The notes under the pieces are model-generated. The model was not told where the DNA came from. It saw only the letters and a program-made list of their open reading frames with translations, and ran no database searches. From positions 1 through 34,416 of the forward strand of contig JAOTVV010000031.1 in assembly GCA_029863245.1 (NCBI GenBank): DNA of 34,416 nt, read 5' to 3'. Every line of letters starts with the position of its first letter. The first letter of the stretch is position 1. Of the stretch, positions 7,539-16,900 are shown in pieces. This stretch comes from Gemmatimonadota bacterium. Its GTDB lineage: Bacteria; Gemmatimonadota; Gemmatimonadetes; Gemmatimonadales; GWC2-71-9. The position numbers and the translations under genes were made by a program.

Positions 7539-7621
7539 TGCCCTGGCCCGGATTCGAACCGGGACGGCTTGCGCCACTGCCCCCTCAAGACAGCGTGTCT
7601 ACCAGATTTCACCACCAGGGC
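7539..7621 (-). tRNA. tRNA-Leu (anticodon GAG)
   Basis: An 83-base reverse-strand cloverleaf with the long variable arm typical of leucine tRNAs. The acceptor GCCCTGG pairs with CCAGGGC with discriminator A. The anticodon stem CTGTC/GGCAG encloses TTGAGGG, giving GAG, which reads CTC. The T-arm is CCCGG-TTCGAAT-CCGGG. It lies 17 bases upstream of tRNA-Thr on the same strand, so they are probably cotranscribed. CCA is not encoded. Confidence 0.94.
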
Positions 7622-7622
7622 G

Positions 7623-7646
7623 CGTCGGGAGGGCTAACTCCCGACG
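7623..7646 (-). terminator. Stem-loop between the DUF4412-type gene and the tRNA genes
   Basis: CGTCGGGAG (7623-7631) pairs perfectly with CTCCCGACG (7638-7646) around a six-base loop. It is downstream of the gene ending at 7740 and immediately upstream of tRNA-Leu. There is no T-tract, so termination strength is uncertain; it could also be a processing site. Confidence 0.4.
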
Positions 7647-7739
7647 GAGTGGGAACATAGCGGGGCCCGAAAAGGGGGTCAAGCCGGGGTCCGCACCTCA
7701 CTCACGAGCGCAATCTTCCGGATCGTCGTACCCCCAGCG

Positions 7740-8531
7740 CTACCGGCCACGCATCATGTCCGCCATGGTCATCTTCTTGTACCCGGCGGGTGGCGTGAAC
7801 AAGCCGTCAGACACCGACTTCCGGTCGACGGAGAGAGTTTCCTCTATCTCGTACTTGTCGCGACCCAGTCGCAGCATCAGGACTGGGAACCCGTACTTGG
7901 CAACCAGCATGGACTCGTCTGTCTCGTCTTCCATGCTCATCGCGCTCATGCTCTCCATCAGCCCTACGAATGCCTTGGCCAACTGGGCGTTGTCCTTGGA
8001 TACCCACACCCGCGTGGTTCCGTCGTCGGTCTCTATGTCGTACGCCACGCACGTCATACCATTGATCGTCCGCGTCTGCCCGGTCGCTCGAGGCTCCCCT
8101 TCTTCCGAAGCGCCTCCCCTATCGGGCATCATCGTCTTCATGCGCTCCATGTCCGTTTCGGTCCACTCCATGTACATCTGCTCGTTGGGCTGAACCATCC
8201 GCATGATCCCTTGATCCAGGTCCATCGTGGCATACACCGGTCCTTCCTCAGTTGCCATGTCCATGCGGATCAGGTTGCCCTTGATGTACACCTCGGCTTC
8301 CTCCACCGTCATCACGCCGTCGGCTTCCAGTTCCTCACGAAGAGCTAGGATACGCTCGGTCGCCACGTCGAAAATCGCTTCCGACATGTCGAACCCCCGA
8401 TCCTCGAGCGCGTACTTCTGCACCGAGATCGTGCGATGCTTGATGACGCCTTCGAACTGTTGCGCGGTCGCCGCTGACGGCACAGCCAATATCATCGCGG
8501 CGAGCAGGGTGAGCGAGGATTTCATGCGCAT
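7740..8531 (-). CDS. Exported methionine-rich DUF4412-type protein
   Basis: A protein of 263 residues with a clear signal peptide from the ATG at 8531 (basic start, hydrophobic LTLLAAMILAVPSA, likely cleavage after TAQ). The mature part looks like a DUF4412-type periplasmic protein: EAEVYIKGNLIRMDM, MDLDQGIMRMVQPNEQMYMEW, TINGMTCVAYDIETDDGTTRVWVSKD and a C-terminal FTPPAGYKKMTM. These proteins are thought to have LolA/LolB-like or lipid-binding folds, but no role is established. It is unusually rich in methionine, with dense runs such as TETDMERMKTMM and MSAMSM and the tail MADMMRGR. The start could be two codons later, at 8525. It is the third of three reverse-strand genes but separated from the ATP-grasp gene by 260 bp, so it probably has its own promoter. 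Confidence 0.8.
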   Translation of the reverse strand: MRMKSSLTLLAAMILAVPSAATAQQFEGVIKHRTISVQKYALEDRGFDMSEAIFDVATERILALREELEADGVMTVEEAEVYIKGNLIRMDMATEEGPVYATMDLDQGIMRMVQPNEQMYMEWTETDMERMKTMMPDRGGASEEGEPRATGQTRTINGMTCVAYDIETDDGTTRVWVSKDNAQLAKAFVGLMESMSAMSMEDETDESMLVAKYGFPVLMLRLGRDKYEIEETLSVDRKSVSDGLFTPPAGYKKMTMADMMRGR

Positions 8532-8791
8532 GGTCCGTCTCTCCATTGTCCGGTCAGTTCGTTCAGTGACACTCAAAGGCGCTGAGCGCGCCAGTTACGG
8601 GGCGTGCAAGGCGGCGCGGACGCTGCGTATGGCGAAGTGGCAGCGGGGCGCCGGACACTGTTGGAAACGACATCGGAGGATCCAGGTTGGGAGGTGAAGT
8701 ACGAAAACCGTCTATCTCTTGCCCTGTCAAGCCGGGGTCGGGACAGCCAACCCTTCCCCCGAGGCCGGGGCTGGCGGTGCGTTCATCGCGC

Positions 8792-10036
8792 TCAATCAGC
8801 ATACACGGTACGCAGGCACGCATGCGCCTCGCGCAGCGACGCCTCCACCCCGCCTGGCTCCTCCGCCCGCGCAAAGATGAACGCCGGATACCGAGCCTGC
8901 TCGGGGAGCGGCGCCACCCGCTGGCCGCGATGCGCCGTCACGACGACGTCCGTGACGCCGGTGATCCGCCTGGCCTCGTCCAGACCGTCAATGCGCTCGA
9001 GCCGGCCGGCGTGCGGCACCGGCACCATCATCACCCCCGTCGCTTCCGACACTCGCGCGGGCACCTCGCGAAGCAGCCCCAGTGCGTGAGCCAACACGAC
9101 TTCTTCCAGCGACACCGCGCCGTCTGACCCGAACCGGAGCGCCTGACCACACTTCCCCCCGATAGGCCGGGCGGCCAGCTCGATGAGCCACGGCCCGCGA
9201 TCGTTGTAACGCAGCTCGACATGCACCGGGCCGCGGTCGATGCTCAGAGCCGCCGCCGCCCGCGCCGCACACGCTATCAGGGCATCCTGCACGTCCCGCG
9301 GATGCCGTGACGGCGTGAGGTAGATCGTCTCGGCGAAGAACGGGCCGTCGAGCGGATCGGGCTTGTCCCACAGCGCCAGCACGTGCAGGCGACCGTCGAC
9401 GATCAGCCCCTCGATCGCGAACTCGGGCCCGGGCACGAACCGCTCAACGAGATACGCTTCCCGCGCCTCACCGCCGCGCTCGCGCACGTCCGCCGAGTCG
9501 AGGATGGTGCGGAGCCTACGGTGGCATTGGATGAACTCCGCAGGCGTGTCCGCACGCATCACCCCTCGGCTGGCCGAGAGGTGGAGCGGCTTGAGCACCA
9601 CCGGATACGTCAGGCCTTCGGCAACCGCGCGCGGATCGTCGGCGATGCGATGCCGCGCGAACGCCGGCACCGGAACGCTCGCCTCGGCAAGTCGCTGCCG
9701 CTGCAGGTGCTTGTCCCCAGCTGCTCGCGCCGCCGCAACGGAGATGTGTGGCAGGCCGAGCGCCTCCGCCGCGATTGCGGCGGCCACCACGGTTTCGTCG
9801 TCGACACCAAAGACCGCATCGATGGGGTGCGACTTAACGAGCGCTTTCGCGGCTCGGGTGATCTCGACCGACGAGCGAAAGTCGACGGTGACGAGTCCGT
9901 CGGGCCGGCTCGCGGAGAACGCGGAGTCTTCCTCGGACGCGACCGTGAGATCGACGCCCAGCCGTCTGGCCGCCTCGACGAACGCCTCGGCGCGGTAGGT
10001 AGTGGTGGGGAGGAGGAGGAGGAGACGCAGTGGCAC
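8792..10036 (-). CDS. ATP-grasp ligase, substrate unknown
   Basis: A protein of 414 residues. A Rossmann-like N-terminal part (MPLRLLLLLPTTTYRAEAFV, then AVFGVDDETVVAAAIAAEALGLP) precedes an ATP-grasp domain with PVVLKPLHLSASRGVM, YLVERFVPGPEFAIEG and VHVELRYNDRGPWLIELAAR, ending in PIGGKCGQ. This layout is seen in biotin carboxylase-like and amino-acid ligases that join a carboxylate to an amine through an acyl phosphate. The actual substrate cannot be inferred. The GTG at 10036 has no convincing ribosome binding site because the upstream DNA is a purine/pyrimidine-skewed tract. It lies 52 bp downstream of the NifU-domain gene on the same strand. Confidence 0.82.
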   Translation of the reverse strand: MPLRLLLLLPTTTYRAEAFVEAARRLGVDLTVASEEDSAFSASRPDGLVTVDFRSSVEITRAAKALVKSHPIDAVFGVDDETVVAAAIAAEALGLPHISVAAARAAGDKHLQRQRLAEASVPVPAFARHRIADDPRAVAEGLTYPVVLKPLHLSASRGVMRADTPAEFIQCHRRLRTILDSADVRERGGEAREAYLVERFVPGPEFAIEGLIVDGRLHVLALWDKPDPLDGPFFAETIYLTPSRHPRDVQDALIACAARAAAALSIDRGPVHVELRYNDRGPWLIELAARPIGGKCGQALRFGSDGAVSLEEVVLAHALGLLREVPARVSEATGVMMVPVPHAGRLERIDGLDEARRITGVTDVVVTAHRGQRVAPLPEQARYPAFIFARAEEPGGVEASLREAHACLRTVYAD

Positions 10037-10088
10037 GGAGCGGGAGGGAGAAGGGGGAAGGTCTTCGTTCCTCCCGGCCCGCTGCTCC

Positions 10089-10409
10089 CTACTTTCCTGT
10101 CTGCGCGTAGTACGGATTGCTGCCGGCGGCGTGGTCGGTGATGTCCCTGATCCCCTGCACCCCGGGGACCATGCGCTTGAGGGACGCCTCGATGCCCTGG
10201 CGCAGCGTAACGTTGGCCATGCCGCAGCCCTGGCATCCGCCCATCATGCGCACCACCACGACACCGTCCTCGACGTCGATTAGGTCGACTCGGCCGCCGT
10301 GCTGGGCAACCGCCGGATTGATCTGCGTCTGGAAGATCTCCTCGACCACATCGAACACGTGGTCGTCATCTATCACGCCCGGACGGGGGGAGAGTCCTTT
10401 GTCTGCCAT
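10089..10409 (-). CDS. NifU C-terminal-domain iron-sulfur scaffold protein
   Basis: A protein of 106 residues, mostly one NifU-like domain: INPAVAQHGGRVDLIDVEDG followed by GGCQGCGMANVTLRQGIE with the cluster-binding CxxC at Cys59 and Cys62. Such proteins assemble or carry 4Fe-4S clusters for delivery to apo-enzymes in the cytoplasm. The N-terminal 20 residues are an unrelated charged lead. The short C-terminal tail SNPYYAQTGK resembles that of other stand-alone members. The ATG at 10409 is the natural start, though no strong ribosome binding site is seen. The ATP-grasp gene follows 52 bp downstream. Cluster-requiring proteins nearby include the ferredoxin-like protein and the KamA-like protein, but they are not in the same operon. 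Confidence 0.92.
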   Translation of the reverse strand: MADKGLSPRPGVIDDDHVFDVVEEIFQTQINPAVAQHGGRVDLIDVEDGVVVVRMMGGCQGCGMANVTLRQGIEASLKRMVPGVQGIRDITDHAAGSNPYYAQTGK

Positions 10410-10432
10410 GGTCGAAGCCTAATGCACGAGGT

Positions 10433-10547
10433 GAAAAGGGAAAGGGGAAAGGGGAAATGTGCGGGAGTGGCGCTGGGCACCGGATCGTGCCCACCCTTCA
10501 TCGTGCCTGTCTCCCCGACTCCCTTCCCTTTTCCCCTTTCCCTTTTC
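10433..10547. repeat. Purine/pyrimidine mirror tract with an 18-bp inverted repeat
   Basis: A G/A tract at 10433-10450 is the exact reverse complement of the C/T tract at 10530-10547, with about 80 bases between them. The left side continues into further GGGG-AAA units, and the right side into more CCC-TTT units up to about 10563. It lies between the stop of the reverse-strand sortilin-like gene (10576) and the start of the NifU gene (10409). It may therefore end that transcript or insulate the next. Confidence 0.6.
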
Positions 10548-10575
10548 CCGTTTCCCTTTTTCCACTTCTTCCCTC

Positions 10576-13500
10576 CTATTGCTCCTCCCTCTTCGGCCTC
10601 TCCACCTCGACCGGCTCCAGGTTCTGGCCCCGCAACAGGTCGTTGAGCCGAGTGAGGTCCGTCTGCACCGCCGCGTTCAGCTGGTCCAGCTGGCGCTGGA
10701 GCAGCGAGTCCAGATGGGCGTACACCTTTCGTGACTGGTCGGTGGGGCTGGCCTCACCGCTTTCGACCACGCCCATCAAGGCCGCGAGCTTGTTGTTGAG
10801 CTTGATCGGGAAGTTGAGCGGGTCCTGGTTGCTCTGGTTCCGGACCTGATAGATCTCCCCTTCCACGGCGCTCAGGCGCTCCTTCACCGCCGTGGCCTGT
10901 CGCGTTACGGCTCGATCGGTCGTCTTCTCGAGCCGCTCGTCGATTGCCGCTTTGATGTTCCGGATCCAGCTGACGGCTTCGTTGGCGTCACTCACGCGGT
11001 CGCGGATCCGGAGCGCAAAGTCGAACCGCTCCTGCAGCTGAGCGACGGTCACCTGGTCGGCAATCCGTGGATCGATCGTGATCTCAAACTCCTGCGTCTG
11101 GACCACGTCCCCCACGGTCAGCCGGACCTGGTAGCGACCCGGCACGGCCGACGGCCCGGAATTGCCCGCCGCCCAGAAGATCCGGCCCTCGAAGTCGGTG
11201 TAGCCGGGGTAGCGCAGGTTCCAGGTGAACAAGTGGGACCCCGCCGTGACCGCAGGCGTCCGGGCGCGACCACCGCCAAAGAACGACGGTTGCTCGTCCT
11301 CGTCGGCGGCGCGCTGCGCGCCCTTGGTGCCCGTGTACTTCTGGATAACCGCGCCCTCTGGGTCGAGAAACTCGAGCACCAACGTGTCGACCGCCTCGGC
11401 CAGGTAGTAGAACACCTCGACCCCGGAATCCACGTCGCGCACCGGATCGACGGGATCGAACAGATGGTTCGTGGCACCGGCCACCTGCGGCGTGAGTTGC
11501 CTGAGTGGCGCGATGTTGCGCAGCGTCCAGAACGAGCGTCCGTGTGTCGCGATGACCACGTCGTTCTCCTCGACCACGAGATCGGACACCTGGACCGTAG
11601 GGAGGTTGAGCGAGAGCGGCTGCCAGTTGGCGCCGTCGTCCCAGGAGACATAGACAGTGCGCTCCGACGTCGCGTAGAGGAGGCCCGGCCGCTTGGGATC
11701 CTCACGCACCGCCCGCACGAAGTCGTCCGGCGGGATCCCGGTCACGATCTTGGTCCACGTCGCGCCGTAGTCCGTGGTCTTCCAGACGTACGGGGCCCGG
11801 TCATTGTCCACGAGATACCGGATGCCGGCCACATAGGCCTTGCCGGGCGTGGTCGGCGACGCCTCGATCGTGTTGATCCGGATGAAGGCTGGCGCGTCCC
11901 GGGGCGTCACGTTGGTCCACGCACTCCCACCATTTCGCGTCACGTGCACGAGTCCATCGTCCGACCCCACCCAGATCACGTCGGGATCGTGATACGAGGG
12001 CGCGATCGCAAACACCGTTGCGTAGGTCTCCACGCCGGTTTGGTCCTTGGTGATCGGGCCGCCGGACGCGCCCATGGTCTCGGGCGCATGGCGCGTCAGG
12101 TCGGGGCTGATGGCGGTCCAGCTCTGCCCCTCGTCGGTGGTCTTCCACACCTTCTGCGACCCCACATACAACACGCTCGCGTCGTGATGCGAGAACACGA
12201 TCGGGAAGGTCCACTGGAAGCGCTCGATGAGATCGATGGACGACTGCCCCATCGGGTTCTCGGGCCACACGTTGACCGCGCGCTCCTGGCCGGTCGTGTA
12301 GTCGAAGCGTGACAGGCTCCCGCCGTAGCAGCCGGCGTAGAAGACGTTCGGATTGGCCGCGCTGTTGGCGATGTACCCACTCTCGCATCCGCCCGCCGAG
12401 AAGAAGAACGGTCCCGATCCCCCACCGCGGGTACCGAGATGGTTCCAACCCCTGCTCGGGATGCACGCGGTGCTGTTGTCCTGTTGTGCGCCGCAGATGA
12501 AGTAGGGCTGGTGGTGCGTGGTAATGACGCGATAGAACTGTGCGGTAGGATAGTCCTGCTCGGTCCACGTCTGCCCGCCGTTGAACGACACGTTGGCGCC
12601 GCCGTCGTTCGAATTGATCATCCGGTCGGGGGCGTTGGGCGCGATCCATAGATCGTGATTGTCGCCGTGCGGCACGCGGATCGGCCGGAACGTCTTGCCG
12701 CCGTCGCGCGACCGGTAGATCCCGGTGTTGAGCGCGAACATGACCTCCGGGTCCACGGGGTCGGCGTACACCCGGGTGTAGTAGAACGCGCGCTGCCGGA
12801 GACGGCGTTCCTCGTTGGTGCGCGTCCACGTCGTGCCGCCGTCGTCGGACCGGAACACCCCGCCCTCATCGTGCTCCACGATGGCCCACACCCGCCACGG
12901 CGCGGCCGGCGAAACGGCCACACCGATCTTGCCCACGATGCCCTGCTGCGGCAGACCCGCGTTGCGTGTGATCTCGGTCCACGTCTCGCCGTAGTCGGTG
13001 CTCTTGAACAGCCCGCTGCCGGGGCCGCCCGACGACATGCCCCACGACTTGCGCCACGCCTCCCACAGGGCCGCGTACATCACCGCCGGGTTGCCGGGAT
13101 CGAGCGTCAGGTCCACGGCACCGGTCTGTGGGTTACGGAACAGCACCTTACGCCACGTTTCCCCACCGTTGGAGGACTTGTACACGCCGCGCTCGGCGTT
13201 CGGGGCGGAGTGCACGCCGAAGGCGGCCACCCACACCATGTTGCAGTCGGTGGGATGGACACGGATGCGCGCGATGTTCTGGGTCGCCGCGAGGCCCACG
13301 TGACGCCACGTCGTGCCTCCGTCGATGGACTTGTACACGCCGTCGCCCTGCTGGATGTTGCCGCGCAGCTGCGTCTCGCCCATTCCGATGTACACGACGT
13401 CGGGGTTTGCCTCGCACACCTGCACGGCACCCACCGAGGCACTGTTCACCTGGCCGTCGGTTACCGGCTGCCAGGTCTGGCCCGCGTCCATGGTCTTCCA

Positions 13501-13725
13501 CAGTCCGCCGCCCGTGGCGCCGAAGTAGTACTCCAGCGGCCGGGCCGCGCTGCCCGCGACGGCCGTGGACCGGCCCCCGCGATCGGGACCGAGGCTGCGC
13601 CATTGGAGAGCATCGTAGAGCTTGGCCTCGAAGCCCTGACCGACCGCCGTGGCCGGCAGAACGCTCAGCACCAGGCCGACCGTCAAGGCGAAGCTGGGAA
13701 TCCGCATCGCGCCGCGTCGTGACAT
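10576..13725 (-). CDS. Secreted BNR/sortilin-like beta-propeller protein (VPS10-type glycosyl hydrolase family)
   Basis: A protein of 1049 residues. The ATG at 13725 is preceded by AGGAG ten bases upstream and leads into a signal peptide (IPSFALTVGLVLSVLPATAV, cleavage near VGQ). The first 800 residues contain at least ten Asp boxes (S/T-x-D/N-x-G-x-T/S-W), for example SIDGGTTW, SSNGGETW, STDYGETW, SDDGGTTW, SFNGGQTW, TTDEGQSW and TTDYGATW. These mark multi-bladed propellers of the sortilin/sialidase type. A C-terminal domain has FTWNLRYPGY and then long helices with coiled-coil character. Such proteins are often annotated as glycosyl hydrolases without proof of activity, and I see no catalytic signature that identifies a substrate. 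It is paralogous to, and divergent from, the next gene. A longer reading to 14142 has no family support. Confidence 0.88.
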   Translation of the reverse strand: MSRRGAMRIPSFALTVGLVLSVLPATAVGQGFEAKLYDALQWRSLGPDRGGRSTAVAGSAARPLEYYFGATGGGLWKTMDAGQTWQPVTDGQVNSASVGAVQVCEANPDVVYIGMGETQLRGNIQQGDGVYKSIDGGTTWRHVGLAATQNIARIRVHPTDCNMVWVAAFGVHSAPNAERGVYKSSNGGETWRKVLFRNPQTGAVDLTLDPGNPAVMYAALWEAWRKSWGMSSGGPGSGLFKSTDYGETWTEITRNAGLPQQGIVGKIGVAVSPAAPWRVWAIVEHDEGGVFRSDDGGTTWTRTNEERRLRQRAFYYTRVYADPVDPEVMFALNTGIYRSRDGGKTFRPIRVPHGDNHDLWIAPNAPDRMINSNDGGANVSFNGGQTWTEQDYPTAQFYRVITTHHQPYFICGAQQDNSTACIPSRGWNHLGTRGGGSGPFFFSAGGCESGYIANSAANPNVFYAGCYGGSLSRFDYTTGQERAVNVWPENPMGQSSIDLIERFQWTFPIVFSHHDASVLYVGSQKVWKTTDEGQSWTAISPDLTRHAPETMGASGGPITKDQTGVETYATVFAIAPSYHDPDVIWVGSDDGLVHVTRNGGSAWTNVTPRDAPAFIRINTIEASPTTPGKAYVAGIRYLVDNDRAPYVWKTTDYGATWTKIVTGIPPDDFVRAVREDPKRPGLLYATSERTVYVSWDDGANWQPLSLNLPTVQVSDLVVEENDVVIATHGRSFWTLRNIAPLRQLTPQVAGATNHLFDPVDPVRDVDSGVEVFYYLAEAVDTLVLEFLDPEGAVIQKYTGTKGAQRAADEDEQPSFFGGGRARTPAVTAGSHLFTWNLRYPGYTDFEGRIFWAAGNSGPSAVPGRYQVRLTVGDVVQTQEFEITIDPRIADQVTVAQLQERFDFALRIRDRVSDANEAVSWIRNIKAAIDERLEKTTDRAVTRQATAVKERLSAVEGEIYQVRNQSNQDPLNFPIKLNNKLAALMGVVESGEASPTDQSRKVYAHLDSLLQRQLDQLNAAVQTDLTRLNDLLRGQNLEPVEVERPKREEQ

Positions 13726-13957
13726 CGCGCGCTCACTCCTGCTCGGGGAATCGATATCGGGGAAACCGCGGGATGTTATCCCGCAGGACGGCACCCCGCC
13801 AGAGACAGCGCGCGCGGTCTCGGCCCGCCGAACTTGCATCACGCCGGTCGCGGGTTTCCTTTTTACGCCGACACGGGGTGCGGCCGCGCCTGATGCCCTT
13901 CCGCGGTCGGACCAGCGTACCGACGACATTCCGAGCCATACACGGAGGTTCCGTCCG
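13726..13957. promoter_or_regulatory. Shared divergent control region of the two sortilin-like genes
   Basis: A 232-bp gap separates the two start codons. It contains a perfect seven-pair inverted repeat, GCGGGAT-GTT-ATCCCGC (13768-13784), and the palindrome CGATATCG (13752-13759), both close to the reverse-strand start. These could be an operator or an RNA hairpin in the reverse-strand leader. I could not place a convincing -35/-10 pair for either direction. Confidence 0.45.
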
Positions 13958-16900
13958 ATGACGACCCTGGCACGTTCGACCACGTCCGTCCTGATTGCGG
14001 TCCTGCTGCCGCTGTTCGGCGCCGAAACCGCCGCGGCGCAGGTCGACTTCGACCGACTCAAGGGCATGACGGCCCGCAGCATCGGCCCGGCGGGGATGAG
14101 CGGACGGATCGGCGCCATCGACGCGGTGGACGCCAATCCCAACGTGATCTACGTGGGCACGGCCACCGGCGGGCTGTGGAAGTCGACCACGGGCGGCGTG
14201 ACCTGGACACCCGTCATGGACGATCTCCCCGCCTCGTCCATTGGCGCCGTGACCATTCACCAGCCGGCGCCGGATCTCGTGTGGGTGGGGACCGGCGAGC
14301 GGAACCGCCGCAACTCGGCGGGCGTGGGCACCGGCGTGTACAGGACGCTCGACGGTGGGAAGACCTGGGCCAAGATGGGGCTCGACAACACGGGCGCCAT
14401 CGACGCAATCCTCATCCATCCAATGAACCCCGACGTGGTATACGTCGGCGCACTCGGAAACACGTGGGCCGACAGCGAAGATCGCGGCGTCTACAAGACC
14501 AGCGACGGCGGGAAGACATGGACCAAGATCCTCTATGTGAACCCGCGCACGGGTGCCGGGGATCTCGTGATGGACCCGTCAAACCCGAACCACCTGATCG
14601 CCTCCATGTGGGAGCATCGGCGCTGGCCGTGGTTCTTCACGTCCGGCGGGCCGGGTGGCGGGCTCCACGTCACGTACGACGGCGGCGAGACCTGGAAAGA
14701 ACTGGGACCGTCCGACGGGCTTCCCCAAGGGGAGCTGGGCCGGGTCGGGCTCGACTTTGCGCGTGGCAATCCCGACGTCGTGTACGCGGTGACCGAGGCC
14801 AAGCGGAGCGTCATGATGCGTTCCGAGAACGGCGGCGACACGTGGACCATCGTGAACCGCGAGCGCGGGATCGCGGAGCGACCGTTCTACTACGGACAAG
14901 TGCGCGTCGATCCGACCAACGAGAACCGCGTCTACAACGTGCACGGCACGATCGACCTGAGCGAGGACGGCGGCAAGACGTTCCGTACGCTGTTGCCGTT
15001 CGCGCGGGTCCACGTTGACCATCACGCGTTCTGGGTCGGTCCGACGGGCGAGCTGTTGATCGACGGCAACGACGGTGGGGTGTACATCTCGCGCGATCGC
15101 GGGCAGGGCTGGCTGTTCGTCGAGACGCTGCCGCTGGCGCAGTTCTACCACATCAACGTCGACATGGCCGTTCCGTTCAACGTCTACGGCGGGCTCCAGG
15201 ACAACGGGTCGTGGAAGGGACCGAGCCACGTGTGGCACAACGGGGGGATCCGCTACTACGACTGGAGCGAGGTGGCCTTCGGTGACGGGTTTGCGACGGT
15301 CGTCGATCCCAAGAACGGCCGCTACGGGTACGCGATGTCGCAGGGCGGGTTCATCGTGCGGTTCGACACGCTGACGGGCGAGCGGAAGTCCATCCGGCCC
15401 GCGCACCCCGACGGGGTCGACCTGCGGTTTCACTGGAATGCCGGCATCGGGATCGACCCGTTCGACGGGTGCGTCTACTACGGCAGCCAGTTCGTGCACC
15501 GGTCGTGCGACATGGGGAATTCATGGACCATCGTGAGCCCCGACCTGACGACCAACGATCCCGAGAAGCAGCGGCAGCTCGAGAGCGGCGGCCTCACGTA
15601 CGACGTGACGGCGGCCGAAAATCACACCACGATCCTGACGATCGCGCCGAGTCCGGTGGAGCGAGGGGTCATCTGGGTGGGCACCGACGACGGGAACGTG
15701 CAACTCACGCGCGACGGTGGCGCTACGTGGACCAACATGGTCGGCCGCATTCGCGGTGTCCCGGCCGCTACCTGGGTACCGCACATCGAGCCGTCCAAGT
15801 TCGAGCGTGGCACGGCGTTCGTGGTGTTCGACGACCATCGGCGGGGCAACAACCGCCCGTATTTGTTCCGCACGACCGATTACGGCCGCTCCTGGAGCAG
15901 TCTCGCGACGGCGGACATCGAGCCGTACACCTTCTTGCACGCCGTGGAGCAAGATCCTGTGAACCCCCGCGTGCTCTACCTGGGAAGCGAGTACGGGATG
16001 TACGTGTCGCTGGACGGAGGCGCCAAGTGGACGTTGTGGCGCCACGGTCTGCCGCGCGCTCCGGTGCGTGCCCTCATCGTGCACCCGAGGGACCACGACC
16101 TCGTGATCGGGACGCACGGCCGGGCGGCATATGTGCTCGACGACGTGCGCCCGCTACGCGCGCTCGCGTCGGATCCGGCCATTGCAGGTCGGTCGCTCCA
16201 CCTGTTCGAGATCCCGCCGGCCATCCAGTACGAGGTCGCCCAAGTGGGCGGCATTCGCTTCTTGGCGGATGGGAAGTTCGAGGGTGAGAACCGGCCGTAT
16301 GGGGCGCTGCTCAGTTACTGGATCGGCGGGGCAGCCGCTGCCGATACCGCAGCGGCGGAAGGAGACTCCGCGCGGACCACCATCGAGGTGCTCGATGCTG
16401 CGGGCGAGCTGGTGCGGCGTTTCCGCGGGCCCGCCAAGGCGGGCCTCAATCGCACGTCATGGAACCTGCGAATGGACGGGCCGCGGAGCTTGGGCGACGA
16501 TGACACGCCTGCCGAGTTCCTGCCGCCCGGGCCGAGCGTCCTGCCGGGGAGTTACACGATCCGGGTGAGCGCCGGCGCGGACACCGTCACCGGCACCGTC
16601 GTGGTGCAGGACGACGATCGGCTCGCGTACCCGATGGCCGAGCGGCGCGAGAAACTCGAGGTCCTGAAGCGCGCGATGCAGCGGCAGAACGTGGCGGTCG
16701 AGGCCGTGACCCGCCTCCGTGCGGTGCGGAAAGGCATCGACGCGGTGCTCGAGCGGACCAAGGGAAAGGAGGAGCTCGACGCCCTGCACTCGGCTGGCGA
16801 CTCGCTCGGCAAGCGGCTAAAGGAGGTCGAAGAGACGTTCACCGGTCCGCAGGATCTGCAGGGCATCGCCGGGCGGCCGGATGCGGTGGTGGCGATGCTC

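Noticed and set aside
8563..8874. Reverse-strand frame of about 100 codons between the DUF4412-type and ATP-grasp genes
   Set aside because: Overlaps the end of the ATP-grasp gene, has an unstructured composition and no ribosome binding site; the 8532-8791 gap otherwise shows only a small CCCCG/CGGGG hairpin near 8757-8770.
10433..10563. Possible CRISPR-like or tandem repeat array
   Set aside because: The units are three- to four-base purine runs without spacers; it is a low-complexity inverted repeat only.
13726..14142. N-terminal extension of the reverse-strand sortilin-like protein
   Set aside because: It would run into the divergent gene and place the signal peptide inside the protein.
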